Positions 35,413 through 43,901 of a DNA stretch of 64,000 nt are shown in pieces. Under the pieces are notes generated by a model. The model was not told the DNA's origin. It was given only the letters and a program-made list of their open reading frames with translations, and ran no database searches. Each line of letters begins with the position of its first letter. The first letter of the stretch is position 1. The position numbers were made by a program, and so were the translations under genes. The stretch is from assembly GCF_000265425.1 (NCBI RefSeq), contig NC_018014.1:1240001-1304000 (forward strand), written 5' to 3'. The DNA comes from Terriglobus roseus DSM 18391 (lineage in GTDB: Bacteria; Acidobacteriota; Terriglobia; Terriglobales; Acidobacteriaceae).

Positions 35413-36794
35413 GCGCGGCCGCCTTCGTTGCGCAGGATGGAGGCGTAGGGATCGTTCTGGCGCTTTGCTTCGCGCATCTTTGCGATGACTTCGTCGTAAC
35501 GGGCGGGCGGCAAGACGCGGAGGAAGGTCATCATGCCCTGCATGCTGCTGCTCCAGCCGGGTCGCAGGCCGAAGTTCTCCGGCTTGTCGAGCATGGCGGT
35601 GTGTTCCATGTTCATCATGGGGCCTTCCATGTAGGCGTCCTGGGGGAAGTTGGGCACGTTGCTGGCGTCGGGCGCGATGTTTTTGTCCTGCTCGCGCATG
35701 GCGGACTCGCCCATGTCCATGGACATCATGCCGGACATCTGTTCGCCGCTTGTCTTCGGTTGTCCTTCGGCCATCTGCTGCTGCATGTCGCGCATGGCGG
35801 ACATGCTCTTCGCCTGGGAGAGCGGGCCGTTGGTGGTTGCTTCGCCGTTCACGCCGGTGCTCATCTGGTTCATCATGTGGTGCGGCATGTGGCAGTGGAG
35901 CATCCAGTCGCCGGGGTTGTTGGCGACGAACTCGACGTCGCGCGCCTGTCCGACGCCGACGAGCGTTGTGTTGCCGGGCCACCAGGCGCTGGGCTGAATG
36001 CGGCCGCCCTCGGTGCCGGTGACGTGGAAGGTGTGGCCGTGCAGATGGACGGGGTGGTGATCCATGCCGAGGTTGATGAAGCGCAGGCGCACGCGATCGC
36101 CGAGGCGGATGATGAGTGGCGTTGCAGCGGGGCCGGCCTTGCCGTTGATGACGAGCCAGTTGAACTCCATCTTCATGGTGTTCGGCACGGTGTTGTTGGC
36201 GAGGACGGCGTACTCCTGAAAGTGGAGGGCGAAGTCCTTGTCGCAGTGCGGCGTGTAGGGATCGCGAGGGTGCATGATGAAGGCGCCGAGCATGCCCGCC
36301 ATCTCCTGCATGGCCATGTGCGAGTGGTAGAAGTAGGTGCCCGCCTGGTGGATGTCGAACTCGTAAACGAAGGTTTCGCCGGGGCGCGTGGGGGCCTGGC
36401 TGATGCCGGGCATGCCGTCGAACTGGATCTGGTCTTCAAATCCGTGCCAGTGGATGGAGCAGGGTTCGGGGAGCTGGTTCTCGAAGATGACGCGCACGCG
36501 ATCGCCCTGCGTGACCTGGAAGGTGGGGCCTGGTGCGGAGCCATTGAAGCCCCAGACGTCGATGATCTTGTTAGGTGCGATCTGTTGCTTCATCACGTGC
36601 GCGATCAGTCGAAAGACCTTCACGCCACCGTCCATGGTGAAGGGCATGTCACCGACTTCCGTGGTGACGACCGGGACGTTGTGCGCGTTGGTTGCGTGAT
36701 GCGGCGGAGGCGTGGTGGCGAAGAGGCGCGGCGCGGTCATTAGACCGGCGCCAAGACCGAACGCGCGCTGCAGAAAGCTGCGGCGGTTACTCAT
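35409..36794 (-). CDS. Multicopper oxidase (CopA/CueO-like), Tat-exported
   Basis: A periplasmic laccase-type oxidase of 461 residues. A twin-arginine signal (SNRRSFLQRAFGLGAG) exports it folded with copper. The copper ligands are visible in four motifs: HWHG (~115), HSHM (~155), HPVHLHGHTFHV (~240) and HCHMPHHMM (~290). The C-terminal half has Met/His-rich stretches (MSGMMSMDMGESAM, MNMEHTAM) like the Met-rich segments that help Cu(I) oxidation. It lies between the small Cys/His-rich gene and the coupled TolC and ATPase genes. The job is oxidation of Cu(I) to the less toxic Cu(II). Confidence 0.93.
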   Translation of the reverse strand: MSNRRSFLQRAFGLGAGLMTAPRLFATTPPPHHATNAHNVPVVTTEVGDMPFTMDGGVKVFRLIAHVMKQQIAPNKIIDVWGFNGSAPGPTFQVTQGDRVRVIFENQLPEPCSIHWHGFEDQIQFDGMPGISQAPTRPGETFVYEFDIHQAGTYFYHSHMAMQEMAGMLGAFIMHPRDPYTPHCDKDFALHFQEYAVLANNTVPNTMKMEFNWLVINGKAGPAATPLIIRLGDRVRLRFINLGMDHHPVHLHGHTFHVTGTEGGRIQPSAWWPGNTTLVGVGQARDVEFVANNPGDWMLHCHMPHHMMNQMSTGVNGEATTNGPLSQAKSMSAMRDMQQQMAEGQPKTSGEQMSGMMSMDMGESAMREQDKNIAPDASNVPNFPQDAYMEGPMMNMEHTAMLDKPENFGLRPGWSSSMQGMMTFLRVLPPARYDEVIAKMREAKRQNDPYASILRNEGGRA

Positions 36795-36876
36795 GGAAAA
36801 TTCCTTCAGTTGTCCTAAAGCGTTAGGAGGTTCACGCGCGGTGTTGGGGCGTGAGTGTCGATCGGAAGGAAGGGAA

Positions 36877-37263
36877 CTAGACGCGGAGAGGCAGCGGCAT
36901 CGCCGTGGGTGGCGACGGCGGATGGAGCGCTGGCGGCGGCGTGGGGTAGCCAGTGGTCAGCGTGGGGATGCGTGACTCGACGAGGATGGGTGTTGCGGTT
37001 GCGTCGATGGAGGTGGGAGCTGCTTCTGAGACGGGTGCGTTCCGTTGTTCGGGAGCACAGACGTTGTGGGCGCAGTGGAGGGTTGCGGTGGCCTGGACGG
37101 CGGCTGCGTGATGGCAGGAGGGCATGTCTGCCATGGCATCGTCCTGCTGGACCTTTACGGCGGGTGCGGCCTGGGCGTTGCAGCAGGGCATGGCCGCCGC
37201 AGGAAGGGCGGAGCCGCCGAGGAGCAGGGCGAGCAGCATCACGAGATGGATCAGGCGTTGCAC
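36877..37263 (-). CDS. Small secreted Cys/His-rich protein of the copper operon
   Basis: From GTG 37263 this gives 128 residues: a signal peptide (VMLLALLLGGSALPAAA), then MPCCNAQ, ADMPSCHHAAAV and TLHCAHNVCAPE with six Cys and four His, and a Pro-rich tail. Cys/His spacing suggests metal binding. It lies 82 bp upstream of the oxidase gene on the same strand and is probably the first gene of the operon. The frame is open further upstream to 37410 but that part falls in repeat sequence. I do not know the family. Confidence 0.6.
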   Translation of the reverse strand: MQRLIHLVMLLALLLGGSALPAAAMPCCNAQAAPAVKVQQDDAMADMPSCHHAAAVQATATLHCAHNVCAPEQRNAPVSEAAPTSIDATATPILVESRIPTLTTGYPTPPPALHPPSPPTAMPLPLRV

Positions 37264-37339
37264 GTCTGTTGTAAAGGATGCACCGGGGTGGGGATCGGGT
37301 GCAAGGAAGGGTCTTCTTCGGCGGCAGCCCCTGGGCTTA

Positions 37340-37570
37340 TGAGGTGGCTTTGGGGAGAGTGTCGTGCTTTGCACGATAACCCACCCGTTGCTTCGCAAAG
37401 AATGGGGCACCCGGTGGTGGAGGCCCGTTGGTCTTGTGCCGGGGAGAAGAGATTCCTCAGTGTCTGAAGCCGGTTTTGTTGGGTGGTTCTATGGCATGGC
37501 TGAAGCATGCCCCTCCGAACACGGTTCGTGCTTTGCACGATACCCCATTCTTTGGGCGCTGGGGCGCGGC
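37340..37570. repeat. Dispersed intergenic repeat cluster, copy block 1
   Basis: This block holds copies of a short element also found at 38785-39180: GTGCTTTGCACGAT next to CCCACC..TTGCTTCGCAAAGAATGGGGCACCC-like sequence (37369-37413) and a second version reading GCTGAAGCATGCCCCTCCGAA then GTGCTTTGCACGATACCCC (37499-37546). Each unit contains small inverted repeats (TGCTTTGCA; TTGCTTCGCAAAG). These are REP/MITE-like, non-coding and located only between genes. Confidence 0.8.
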
Positions 37571-37659
37571 AGCGTTGGGCCTGGCTTGTAGCCTGGCCCG
37601 ACACTGTTGCGATTCTTTGGGTGAACGCGCTGAGAGCGCGTTGCGATCGTTGAAGAGTT

Positions 37660-38124
37660 TTAGACCGGTTCTGCGCTGCTTTCGAGGATGAGGCGCAGGG
37701 ACTTGGCTGCGCGGTCGAGTGCGGTGCGGTCTTCGGAGCCGAGCTCGGCGAGGCGGTCGGCGAGCCAGTCTGCGCGGCGCTCGTTTACGTTGCGGAGGTA
37801 CTGTGTGCCGGTGCGGGTGACGGTGAGACCGATGCGACGGCGATCTACGTCGCCCTTTGCGATCTCTCGCTGTACATAGCCGAGTGTCATCAGGCGCTTG
37901 ACGTGTGCGCTCATGGCTGGACGGCTCATCTGTTCCATCTCTGCGAGTTCGCTAACGCCAAGACCGGGCTCTTCCCGGAGGGTGCCGAGCAATTGTGCAT
38001 CCAAGGAGGAGCTGCCGCCCCGAATAGCTTCCCGCCGAAGATGACGGCTGAGGCGAAGGATAGAAGGACGAAGTTCCGCGGCGAGTTTCACCGTTTTCGT
38101 GATCGTAGTCGTTGTGTTACGCAT
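37660..38124 (-). CDS. MarR family transcriptional regulator
   Basis: A 154-residue winged-helix repressor. The DNA-binding region shows LDAQLLGTLREEPGLGVSELA, MSRPAMSAHVKRLMTLGYV and the wing DVDRRRIGLTVTRTG typical of MarR. ATG 38124 (MRNTTTTITK) is preferred over TTG 38145. It is divergent from a flavin reductase-like gene, with about 115 bp between the starts, and likely represses both. The inducer is unknown. Confidence 0.88.
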   Translation of the reverse strand: MRNTTTTITKTVKLAAELRPSILRLSRHLRREAIRGGSSSLDAQLLGTLREEPGLGVSELAEMEQMSRPAMSAHVKRLMTLGYVQREIAKGDVDRRRIGLTVTRTGTQYLRNVNERRADWLADRLAELGSEDRTALDRAAKSLRLILESSAEPV

Positions 38125-38238
38125 TCCCTGCAATACTCCCAACAATGTCCGGGGGGCGATCGTGCCGCTCCTGCCGAAACCTGAAACACATTACATGCCT
38201 TGTCGATAGAATGGCAATCGCTAGAAAGTTACAGTTCG

Positions 38239-38784
38239 ATGAGACAGGGATTGGCAACAGAGATGACACGAGATAACGCGGAATCCGTTGAAAGCGCGGA
38301 GCTTCGGCGTAGCTTTGTGTCGGCTATGCGACATTTGATTGCCACGATAACGATTATTACTTCCGGCGATGCGGGTGGTCGTGTGGGCATGGTGGCAACG
38401 GCTGTCATGTCTGTTTCGGCGGATCCACCGTCGCTTGCGGTGGGTGTGAATCGCGAGGCGGGTGTGTGGCAGGCGATGCAGGATACGGGGCGGTTCAGCG
38501 TGAATCTGCTGGCGACGCGGCATACCTCGCTGGTGCACCCCTTCAGCGGCCAGCTGCAGGGGGAAGAGCGCTTCAGGCTGGGCGAGTGGCACACGCATGC
38601 GACGCAGACGCCTTATCTCGCGGATGCGGTGGTGACCCTATTCTGCCGGGTGGATGGCGCGTTGGATTATGGGACGCACACGTTGTTTGTCGGGGCCGTG
38701 GATGATGTGCGTTTGAGCGCGGAGGCGAATGAGCCGCTGCTTTGGCGGAATGGTTCGTTTGCGAATGCTGTGCCGCTGGTTTGA
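38239..38784 (+). CDS. Flavin reductase-like FMN-binding protein
   Basis: A 181-residue split-barrel flavoprotein of the flavin reductase-like family (HpaC/RutF type). The usual blocks are FVSAMRHLIATITIITS near the N-terminus, GMVATAVMSVSADPPSLAVGVNR, a FSVNLLATRH stretch and a C-terminal GNGSF-like WRNGSFANA. It would reduce FMN or FAD with NAD(P)H for a partner monooxygenase; none is adjacent. Starts at ATG 38239 or ATG 38263 are both possible. It is divergent from a MarR regulator. Confidence 0.85.
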   Translation: MRQGLATEMTRDNAESVESAELRRSFVSAMRHLIATITIITSGDAGGRVGMVATAVMSVSADPPSLAVGVNREAGVWQAMQDTGRFSVNLLATRHTSLVHPFSGQLQGEERFRLGEWHTHATQTPYLADAVVTLFCRVDGALDYGTHTLFVGAVDDVRLSAEANEPLLWRNGSFANAVPLV

Positions 38785-39180
38785 GCGGTTCCGTCTTGTG
38801 CTGGGGGAGATAAAGATCCCTCAGTGGCTGAAGCCGGTTTCCCGGGTGGGTTTTATGGCATGGCTGAAGCCATGCCCCTCCGAATGCGGTTCGTGCTTCG
38901 CACGAATCCCCGCCTTAGCTTCGCGAAGGAGGGGCACCCGTTGGTGGCGGTCCTTGGGCTTATGAGGTGGCTTTGGGGAGAGCGGTCGTGCTTTGCACGA
39001 TAACCCACCCTTTGCTTCGCAAAGAATGGGGCACCCGGCTTTGCCGGTTCTTTCAGGCCTGAACCCAACCCTTTGCTTCGCAAAGAATGGGGCACCCGGC
39101 TTTGCGGTTTCTTTTAGGTCCTTGACGCGACGAACCCCACCCTTTGCTTTGCAAAGGGTGGGGCAGCCGTGATCTTGTCA
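38785..39180. repeat. Dispersed intergenic repeat cluster, copy block 2
   Basis: Four to five units of the same element as at 37340-37570 lie here in tandem: 38847-38935, 38957-39036, 39060-39099 and 39131-39172. They share GCACCC after TTGCTTCGCAAAGAATGGGG-like sequence, and 38947-39036 repeats the block GCTTATGAGGTGGCTTTGGG seen at 37336. Units differ by small changes and truncations, as expected of decaying mobile repeats. Confidence 0.85.
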
Positions 39181-39220
39181 GGTCCGGGTTGCGATTTGTC
39201 CCGGCCTTATTTGTCTGCGC

Positions 39221-40504
39221 TTACCTGGTGAGGGATGCTTTTTCGTTTGCTGCGAGGAGCTTCTCTACGAGGGCGAAGGTTTCGTTGCGGAGTGCGGTGT
39301 AGGCTGCGCCGGTGGCCGGTCCGCTGAAGCCTGCGTGGGTCTCTTTGACGAGACCGTCGCGGCCGATGAAGAAGGACGTTGGCCAGCAGTTCAGGTTCTT
39401 GCCCTGAGGGAGCTTGTCGTTGAGTTCGTCGGGTGTACCCATGACCAGGACGGGGTAGGGGATCCGGTACTGGGTGACGAAGGCGCGGAGGCGCTCGGGG
39501 TTCTTGAGCTGGTCTTCTTCCTCGAAGGAGAGGCCTACGACTTCCAGACCGCGCTGGTGGTACTTGTTGTAGAGCTCGACGAGCAGGGGCGCTTCATCGT
39601 GGCAGTTGGGGCACCAGCTGCCGCCGATGGCGGCGATGACGACCTTGCCCTTGAAGTCGGGGTCGGTGCTGCTGACGGTGGTTCCTGCGAGGTTGGGGCC
39701 GGCGAAGCGGAGCGGCTCTGCGGGGTTGTTGACGGTGGTCTGCTCGGTCGCGAGTGTCGGCTTGCCGAGGTTCTCCTTGCGCGCGACCTCAGGCCGGTTG
39801 GCGGTCCAATGGTCACCGCCCCGAAGATCCGTTACGAGCAATGAGCCGTCGGTCTGGGGCTTGAGCGCGAGGATGGAGCCGCCCGAGTCTGCGAAGCGGC
39901 TGACGCGGTATTCGCCGGCGGCTTCGTCGTAGCGGCCGTAGAGACCGCCGGTGTCGCCGTCGATGCGGAGGATGACGGCCTTGATCTCGCCGTTGCCTTC
40001 AAAGGGCGCGACGCGCAGCGTCCAGGCGGATTCGCCTTTCTTCGACTTCTCAGGAAGCGCGATCTCCCAGTCACCGTTGATGGTGGCGCCCTTGTTGCTG
40101 CCGGCGGCCCTGGCTGCGGGGACGAAGACGCTGGCGGGCTTGCCGTCGCGGTCTGCGTGCAGTTGAAGGGCGATGGGCTGCTTCAGGCGCGCGCCGTTGT
40201 AGGTGGCGTAGAGGGTGTTGCCGCTGAGTGTGCCGTCGAGGGTGCGGGCGAAGGAGTTGAAGCGGAGCACGAGGTGTCCGTTGGTAAGGGTGCCATTGCT
40301 GGACGGACGGCGCTCGGCGCCGTTGAGGAAGGCGCCGGTGACCTGGCCAGCTTTGTTGGGGGAGGTCAGATCCAACTGCACCGGTACGGACTGGCCGCCG
40401 ACATTGGCGGTGCCGATCCAGTGGCGCGCGACCTTCTGTGAGACGGCGAGGTGCGGCAGAGCTGCGAACAGGCTGAATGCTGCGGCGGTGCGAAGGATGT
40501 TCAT
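39221..40504 (-). CDS. Exported TlpA/redoxin-like thioredoxin-fold protein
   Basis: A 427-residue exported protein. ATG 40504 gives MNILRTAAAFSLFAALPHLAVSQ as signal peptide. Residues ~25-265 are a lineage-specific beta-rich region without a recognised family. Residues ~275-425 are a TlpA-like redoxin with the active-site motif WCPNC (~312-316), followed by HDEAPLL, the GLEVVGLSFEE strand and the cis-Pro region WPTSFFIGRDG. It should act as a periplasmic thiol-disulfide oxidoreductase. The frame is open upstream of the chosen start but there the composition does not look coding. Confidence 0.87.
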   Translation of the reverse strand: MNILRTAAAFSLFAALPHLAVSQKVARHWIGTANVGGQSVPVQLDLTSPNKAGQVTGAFLNGAERRPSSNGTLTNGHLVLRFNSFARTLDGTLSGNTLYATYNGARLKQPIALQLHADRDGKPASVFVPAARAAGSNKGATINGDWEIALPEKSKKGESAWTLRVAPFEGNGEIKAVILRIDGDTGGLYGRYDEAAGEYRVSRFADSGGSILALKPQTDGSLLVTDLRGGDHWTANRPEVARKENLGKPTLATEQTTVNNPAEPLRFAGPNLAGTTVSSTDPDFKGKVVIAAIGGSWCPNCHDEAPLLVELYNKYHQRGLEVVGLSFEEEDQLKNPERLRAFVTQYRIPYPVLVMGTPDELNDKLPQGKNLNCWPTSFFIGRDGLVKETHAGFSGPATGAAYTALRNETFALVEKLLAANEKASLTR

Positions 40505-40815
40505 GTTGGGTCGATCTCCTGGAGTGCGAGCGGGGCAGCAGCCGGCGGTCCGGTCAGGTGCGGGCGCACACAAAGGCGCATCAACCCGCACAAAGACGGA
40601 TCGCAGCCACGGCACGGAAGGTTGTCAGAGGGGAACTAAAGCGACGCGAAAACCCGGTGCACGGCTACGAACAGCAGCAGCGGCAACAACAGGTTTTGGT
40701 GATGAGCTTCACACCAGCAGCGTAACGCGCTGTGGGGGTGCGGTCAAGATGGTTTTGACTGGAGCTCATACTGCATGGGATGCGCAGCGGGGCTTTGCGG
40801 ATTCGCAATCCCTAA
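40505..40815. other. Intergenic stretch without recognised feature
   Basis: About 310 bp between the redoxin gene start and the end of the DUF3106-like gene, both on the minus strand. I see no supported gene, RNA or strong hairpin. It should contain the promoter of the redoxin gene. Confidence 0.4.
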
Positions 40816-41730
40816 TTAGCGGCCGGGGAGCAGGGGCTCCACGGAGAGCAGATTGCCGAGTGTGCCGCGCTCCTCGTCTGTGAACTGCTGACGGTACTCC
40901 GGAGAGTTGAGCATCTGGTTCCGCTGCTGCGCGGGCATCTGGCGGAGATCGCGGAAGGTCCTGGCAACGGCGCGTCGCCGGTCGTCGGGCAGAGAGCCGA
41001 GCTGACCCATAGCGCTGCGGACGTCGCCGCGCTGCTGCGGGTTGAGGTGCTCCATGGCTTCTCCGCGCTGGATGACGCGTTCGCGCTGCTGCTGCGGCAT
41101 GGTGTTAAGCCGGTTGAGGCGGTTCATGACCTGCTGCTGGGTCTGTTGCGGCAGGCGGTTGAAGCCGGGTTCGTTCTGCAAGGCACGCTGCTGCTGCTGG
41201 GGGTTGAGGTTGCTGTGCTGCTGCATCCACTGGCCCAGGTGCTCGCCACGGACGGGCTGGCCGCCCTGCGGCGCGGGGCCGATGTAACGCTGATTGTTGT
41301 TCTGTTGCGTGGGGCCGACGTAGCGCTGGCTATTGTTTTGCTGCTGGATCGGGCCGACGCTGCGCTGTCCGTTCTGGACTTGCTGCTGTTGAGGAGCGCC
41401 GTAGTAGCGCTGACCTCCGCCCTGGTAGGACGGACCGGGATAACCCTGACCGTAGCCCTGGCCCCCGTAGGCTGGGCCGCCGTAGTTGCCCTGGCGCGGT
41501 GCGCCCATGGACGGGCCATTCATGCCGGGGCCGCCCATGCGCTGCTGTCCGCCTCCCATCCTTTGCTGCGGGTACCCCATGCGCTGTCCGCCACCCATGC
41601 CGCCCGACGGAGGCGCGTAGCCACCCTGGCGGCCTGGCTGCGCGAGGGCAGAGAGGCTGATCAGGAGGCACGCGGATGCAGCGAGCATTGCGCTCGCGGC
41701 GTTGTTCCGGGATGGTGTCAGCAGAGGCAT
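40816..41730 (-). CDS. Exported Gln/Gly-rich protein with DUF3106-like domain
   Basis: A 304-residue exported protein. The signal peptide ends LSALAQ. Residues ~30-165 are low-complexity, rich in Gly, Gln, Tyr and Met (GGMGGGQRMGYPQQRMGG) with three RYVGP/RYIGP-type repeats. Residues ~165-300 are helical with repeated L(N/P)PQQ(Q/R)(Q/E)R units and NRLNTMPQQQRERV, FRDLRQMPAQQRNQML, which matches the DUF3106 pattern. It is downstream of a sigma factor and a small membrane protein, the usual place for this family in Acidobacteria, where it may be a periplasmic sensor part. Its exact function is unknown. Confidence 0.82.
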   Translation of the reverse strand: MPLLTPSRNNAASAMLAASACLLISLSALAQPGRQGGYAPPSGGMGGGQRMGYPQQRMGGGQQRMGGPGMNGPSMGAPRQGNYGGPAYGGQGYGQGYPGPSYQGGGQRYYGAPQQQQVQNGQRSVGPIQQQNNSQRYVGPTQQNNNQRYIGPAPQGGQPVRGEHLGQWMQQHSNLNPQQQQRALQNEPGFNRLPQQTQQQVMNRLNRLNTMPQQQRERVIQRGEAMEHLNPQQRGDVRSAMGQLGSLPDDRRRAVARTFRDLRQMPAQQRNQMLNSPEYRQQFTDEERGTLGNLLSVEPLLPGR

Positions 41731-41795
41731 CGGTCCAGTCAGATCAGGTAAAGCTCAACATAACAAAGCAGAACAGCGGTACATGGTGCAGCGGC

Positions 41796-42200
41796 TTAGC
41801 TTTCTGGTGTGTCGTCATCCAGCAGCTGGTTCATCTGCTGGATCGCTTGGTCGTTGTTGTCGAGGATCTGCAGGTCTTCGACGGTCGCCGAGATTGCTGG
41901 CGCCTTCTGATGCTGCAGATGCGAGATCTCAAGCCAGCTTCCACCGCCCGCTACGAGCAGGAGCGCCATGGCGCCCGCCAGCATCGGTTTCAGCGTAGCC
42001 GTGTTGCCATAGAGGAAGCGGTCGCGCAGGCGGGCGAAGAAGCCCTCCGGCTCGCGCTGGACCTCCTCGCGGAATCGCGCCATCATCCGGGCGTCGAACC
42101 ACGGCGAAGGCTCTGGGGCCTTCCAATCGTCGAGGAGCGCCATCATCTCCTGCATGGCCTGCTCATCGGATACTTCGGTCGTCTTCTTGGCAGAAAACAT
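41796..42200 (-). CDS. Small single-span membrane protein, anti-sigma-like position
   Basis: A ~134-residue protein from ATG 42200, which follows AAGGAAGG. An acidic cytoplasmic part (~1-70, with ALLDDWKAPEPSPWFDARMMARF) precedes one membrane helix (~75-95) and a periplasmic tail with LDNNDQAIQQMNQLLDDD. It sits between the sigma factor gene (29 bp) and the DUF3106-like gene. Position and topology suit an anti-sigma factor, but there is no zinc-binding HxxxCxxC motif, so this is a guess. Confidence 0.75.
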   Translation of the reverse strand: MFSAKKTTEVSDEQAMQEMMALLDDWKAPEPSPWFDARMMARFREEVQREPEGFFARLRDRFLYGNTATLKPMLAGAMALLLVAGGGSWLEISHLQHQKAPAISATVEDLQILDNNDQAIQQMNQLLDDDTPES

Positions 42201-42229
42201 AACAACCTTCCTTCTCAAGTCTAAATACG

Positions 42230-43027
42230 CTAGACGAACTCTTTTAGCCGCTCGCGCAAGGTTTGATAGGCGCGAAACAGTAGAGATTTTGTTGCAGATT
42301 CGCTCAGCTTCAAGACCGATCCGATCTGCTTGTAATCCATCTCCTGGTACTTGTGCATCAAAACGGCGCTACGCTGGCGCTCGGGCAAGGCCATGACGTG
42401 CGCCTTGATGGCTCTCATTCGCTCGGCGCGCACCATATCGGCTTCGATGGTGGGTGTCTCGTCGGCGACGTCGTGCATGCTGCCCGTCTCGGGATCGGGC
42501 TCGTCCAGATGGACGGTTGGCGCGGTCCGTTCGTTTTTGGTGTCGCGCGCGTGGTTGACGGCGAGGTTGGTGGCGATGCGGTAGAGCCAGGTGGTGAACC
42601 GAGCCTCAGCGCGGTAGGTTTCACGCGAACGATAGACGCGAAGGAAGACCTCCTGCGCCATCTCCTCGGCGATCGCCTGGTTGTGCACCATGCGATACAT
42701 GAAGTGAACGATGGGCCGGCGGTACTTGTTCATCAGGTAGTCGAAGCACTCGAGCTCGCCCGCTTTGAGGCGGAGCATGATCTCGGCGTCGCCGGTCTCT
42801 GCCGGCTTGGCTGCGACTGCCTGAAGCTCTTCTGCGAAGCCATTTGCGCGGCCTGGAGCCAGATCGGCCTCCGAGCCCGCCATCATTCCCGGATTGAGCG
42901 CCAGACTTGCCATATCTTCTCCGACACCATCAGCGTCGGATTGTTGCGCGTCTGCCTCAGTTTCGGGGTCTTTCTCTAGGTTTTCGGAGTCCGGGTCGGC
43001 CGGGTCGAGCAGGTCTTCGTCGTGCAT
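42230..43027 (-). CDS. RNA polymerase sigma-70 family factor (ECF type)
   Basis: Sigma region 2 is clear (ECFDYLMNKYRRPIVHFMYRM, AIAEEMAQEVFLRVYRS, FTTWLYRIATNLAVNHAR) and so is region 4 (ALPERQRSAVLMHKYQEMDYKQIG, LKLSESATKSLLFRAYQTLRERL). A long acidic N-terminal extension precedes them. ATG 43027 is used here because the acidic stretch looks coding; ATG 42913 has a better GGAG site and would give 227 residues; the frame is open to 43357. It heads an operon with a small membrane protein and an exported Gln-rich protein, a layout seen for envelope-stress sigma factors. Confidence 0.88.
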   Translation of the reverse strand: MHDEDLLDPADPDSENLEKDPETEADAQQSDADGVGEDMASLALNPGMMAGSEADLAPGRANGFAEELQAVAAKPAETGDAEIMLRLKAGELECFDYLMNKYRRPIVHFMYRMVHNQAIAEEMAQEVFLRVYRSRETYRAEARFTTWLYRIATNLAVNHARDTKNERTAPTVHLDEPDPETGSMHDVADETPTIEADMVRAERMRAIKAHVMALPERQRSAVLMHKYQEMDYKQIGSVLKLSESATKSLLFRAYQTLRERLKEFV

Positions 43028-43365
43028 AGGATCGTCGCCGGGCGTGGCTCCATCGTGAGACGCAGTGCGATGCCCGCCGGAGAACCGATCTGACTTGCCC
43101 GATTGTCCCGTGCTGCCTGCTGCCATACGTCCGTGGGTCCTTCGCATTGCGTCGTCGCCGCGCGACGAACAGCACTTATTTGTACCGGCCTTCGCCTGGA
43201 AAAGCGAAACCAAACGTTCAGGTGGGATGCGCTCCATCACCCCCCGGGACGCTTGGAGGGCATGCACCGAAAGGGGTAGGGGGACGGAGACGGCTGCGCA
43301 CAGGGCTGTGGGAGACGGCAAGTGGGTGCGTGATAAACTTCTTATCAGCAAGCGCAAGCCTGCGC

Positions 43366-43440
43366 GGGCGCATAACTCAGCGGTAGAGTGCCACCTTCAC
43401 ACGGTGGAAGTCGTAGGTTCGAATCCTGCTGTGCCCACCA
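43366..43440 (+). tRNA. tRNA-Val (anticodon CAC), with encoded CCA
   Basis: A full cloverleaf: acceptor GGGCGCA pairs with TGTGCCC, D-arm ACTC..GAGT, anticodon stem CCACC/GGTGG around the loop TTCACAC, T-arm GTAGG TTCGAAT CCTGC, and a genomic ACCA end. It is the integration site of the element to its right; the integration core begins in the anticodon loop and the left copy keeps the whole tRNA intact. Confidence 0.96.
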
Positions 43441-43455
43441 TCAAATCAACAACTT
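43394..43455. repeat. attL, 62-bp direct repeat
   Basis: These 62 bp, from the tRNA anticodon loop to 15 bp after the CCA end, are identical to 53855-53916. The base before and the base after differ between the two copies. They are the left attachment core of the element. Confidence 0.95.
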
Positions 43456-43475
43456 AGCGACATCTAGCTTAGGCT

Positions 43476-43495
43476 GTACGTCATGCGTACGTCAT
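43476..43495. promoter_or_regulatory. Two GTACGTCAT boxes, candidate integrase arm sites (left)
   Basis: GTACGTCAT occurs at 43476-43484 and 43487-43495, 11 bp apart (one helical turn), 20 bp inside attL. Three more copies sit near the other end by the integrase start. Repeats of this kind near both ends of an element suit arm-type binding sites of a tyrosine integrase or its directionality factor. Confidence 0.6.
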
Positions 43496-43619
43496 AGACC
43501 TGTCTGCGACCCCCCCGCACCCCCAAGTCAGCCTGCCTATCGTCCCGGACCTCAGCCCCGGAGAGCGCGAGCTACTTTGCCGTAGGTGTATGCGTGCATA
43601 TCGAGCATAATGATCGCGC

Positions 43620-43874
43620 ATGATGAAGTGGCTTGCTGCTAACGTCTATCTCGCATCTTGGCTCTCTGTTCTCATTGCGCTCGTCGCCATGCTCGTTCAA
43701 TCACGACGTTCGGGCCAGCCGATCAGGTGGACTATGGCGACACTCCGAGTAGGCTTCCTTATCTGCCTATCCGCTGTACTGACTCCGGGACTGGATCAGG
43801 AGACCCGTCACGTCATGGAAGCCATGGCAGCATCTTTGATAGGTGTGCTGGTCGTTAGGTCTGGGCAGGAATAG
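43620..43874 (+). CDS. Small membrane protein of the element
   Basis: An 84-residue protein with two hydrophobic segments (~4-25 LAANVYLASWLSVLIALVAML and ~42-58) and a third weaker one near the C-terminus. Starts at ATG 43620 or ATG 43623. It is the first gene inside attL. No family recognised; a holin-like role is conceivable from size alone but has no further support. Confidence 0.55.
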   Translation: MMKWLAANVYLASWLSVLIALVAMLVQSRRSGQPIRWTMATLRVGFLICLSAVLTPGLDQETRHVMEAMAASLIGVLVVRSGQE

Positions 43875-43901
43875 AGGATGTGACGGCCAGACCGCTAAAG
43901 T

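Noticed and set aside
35601..36743. 380-codon plus-strand open frame rich in Val, His and Gly
   Set aside because: Antisense shadow of the multicopper oxidase, whose copper-binding motifs are complete on the minus strand.
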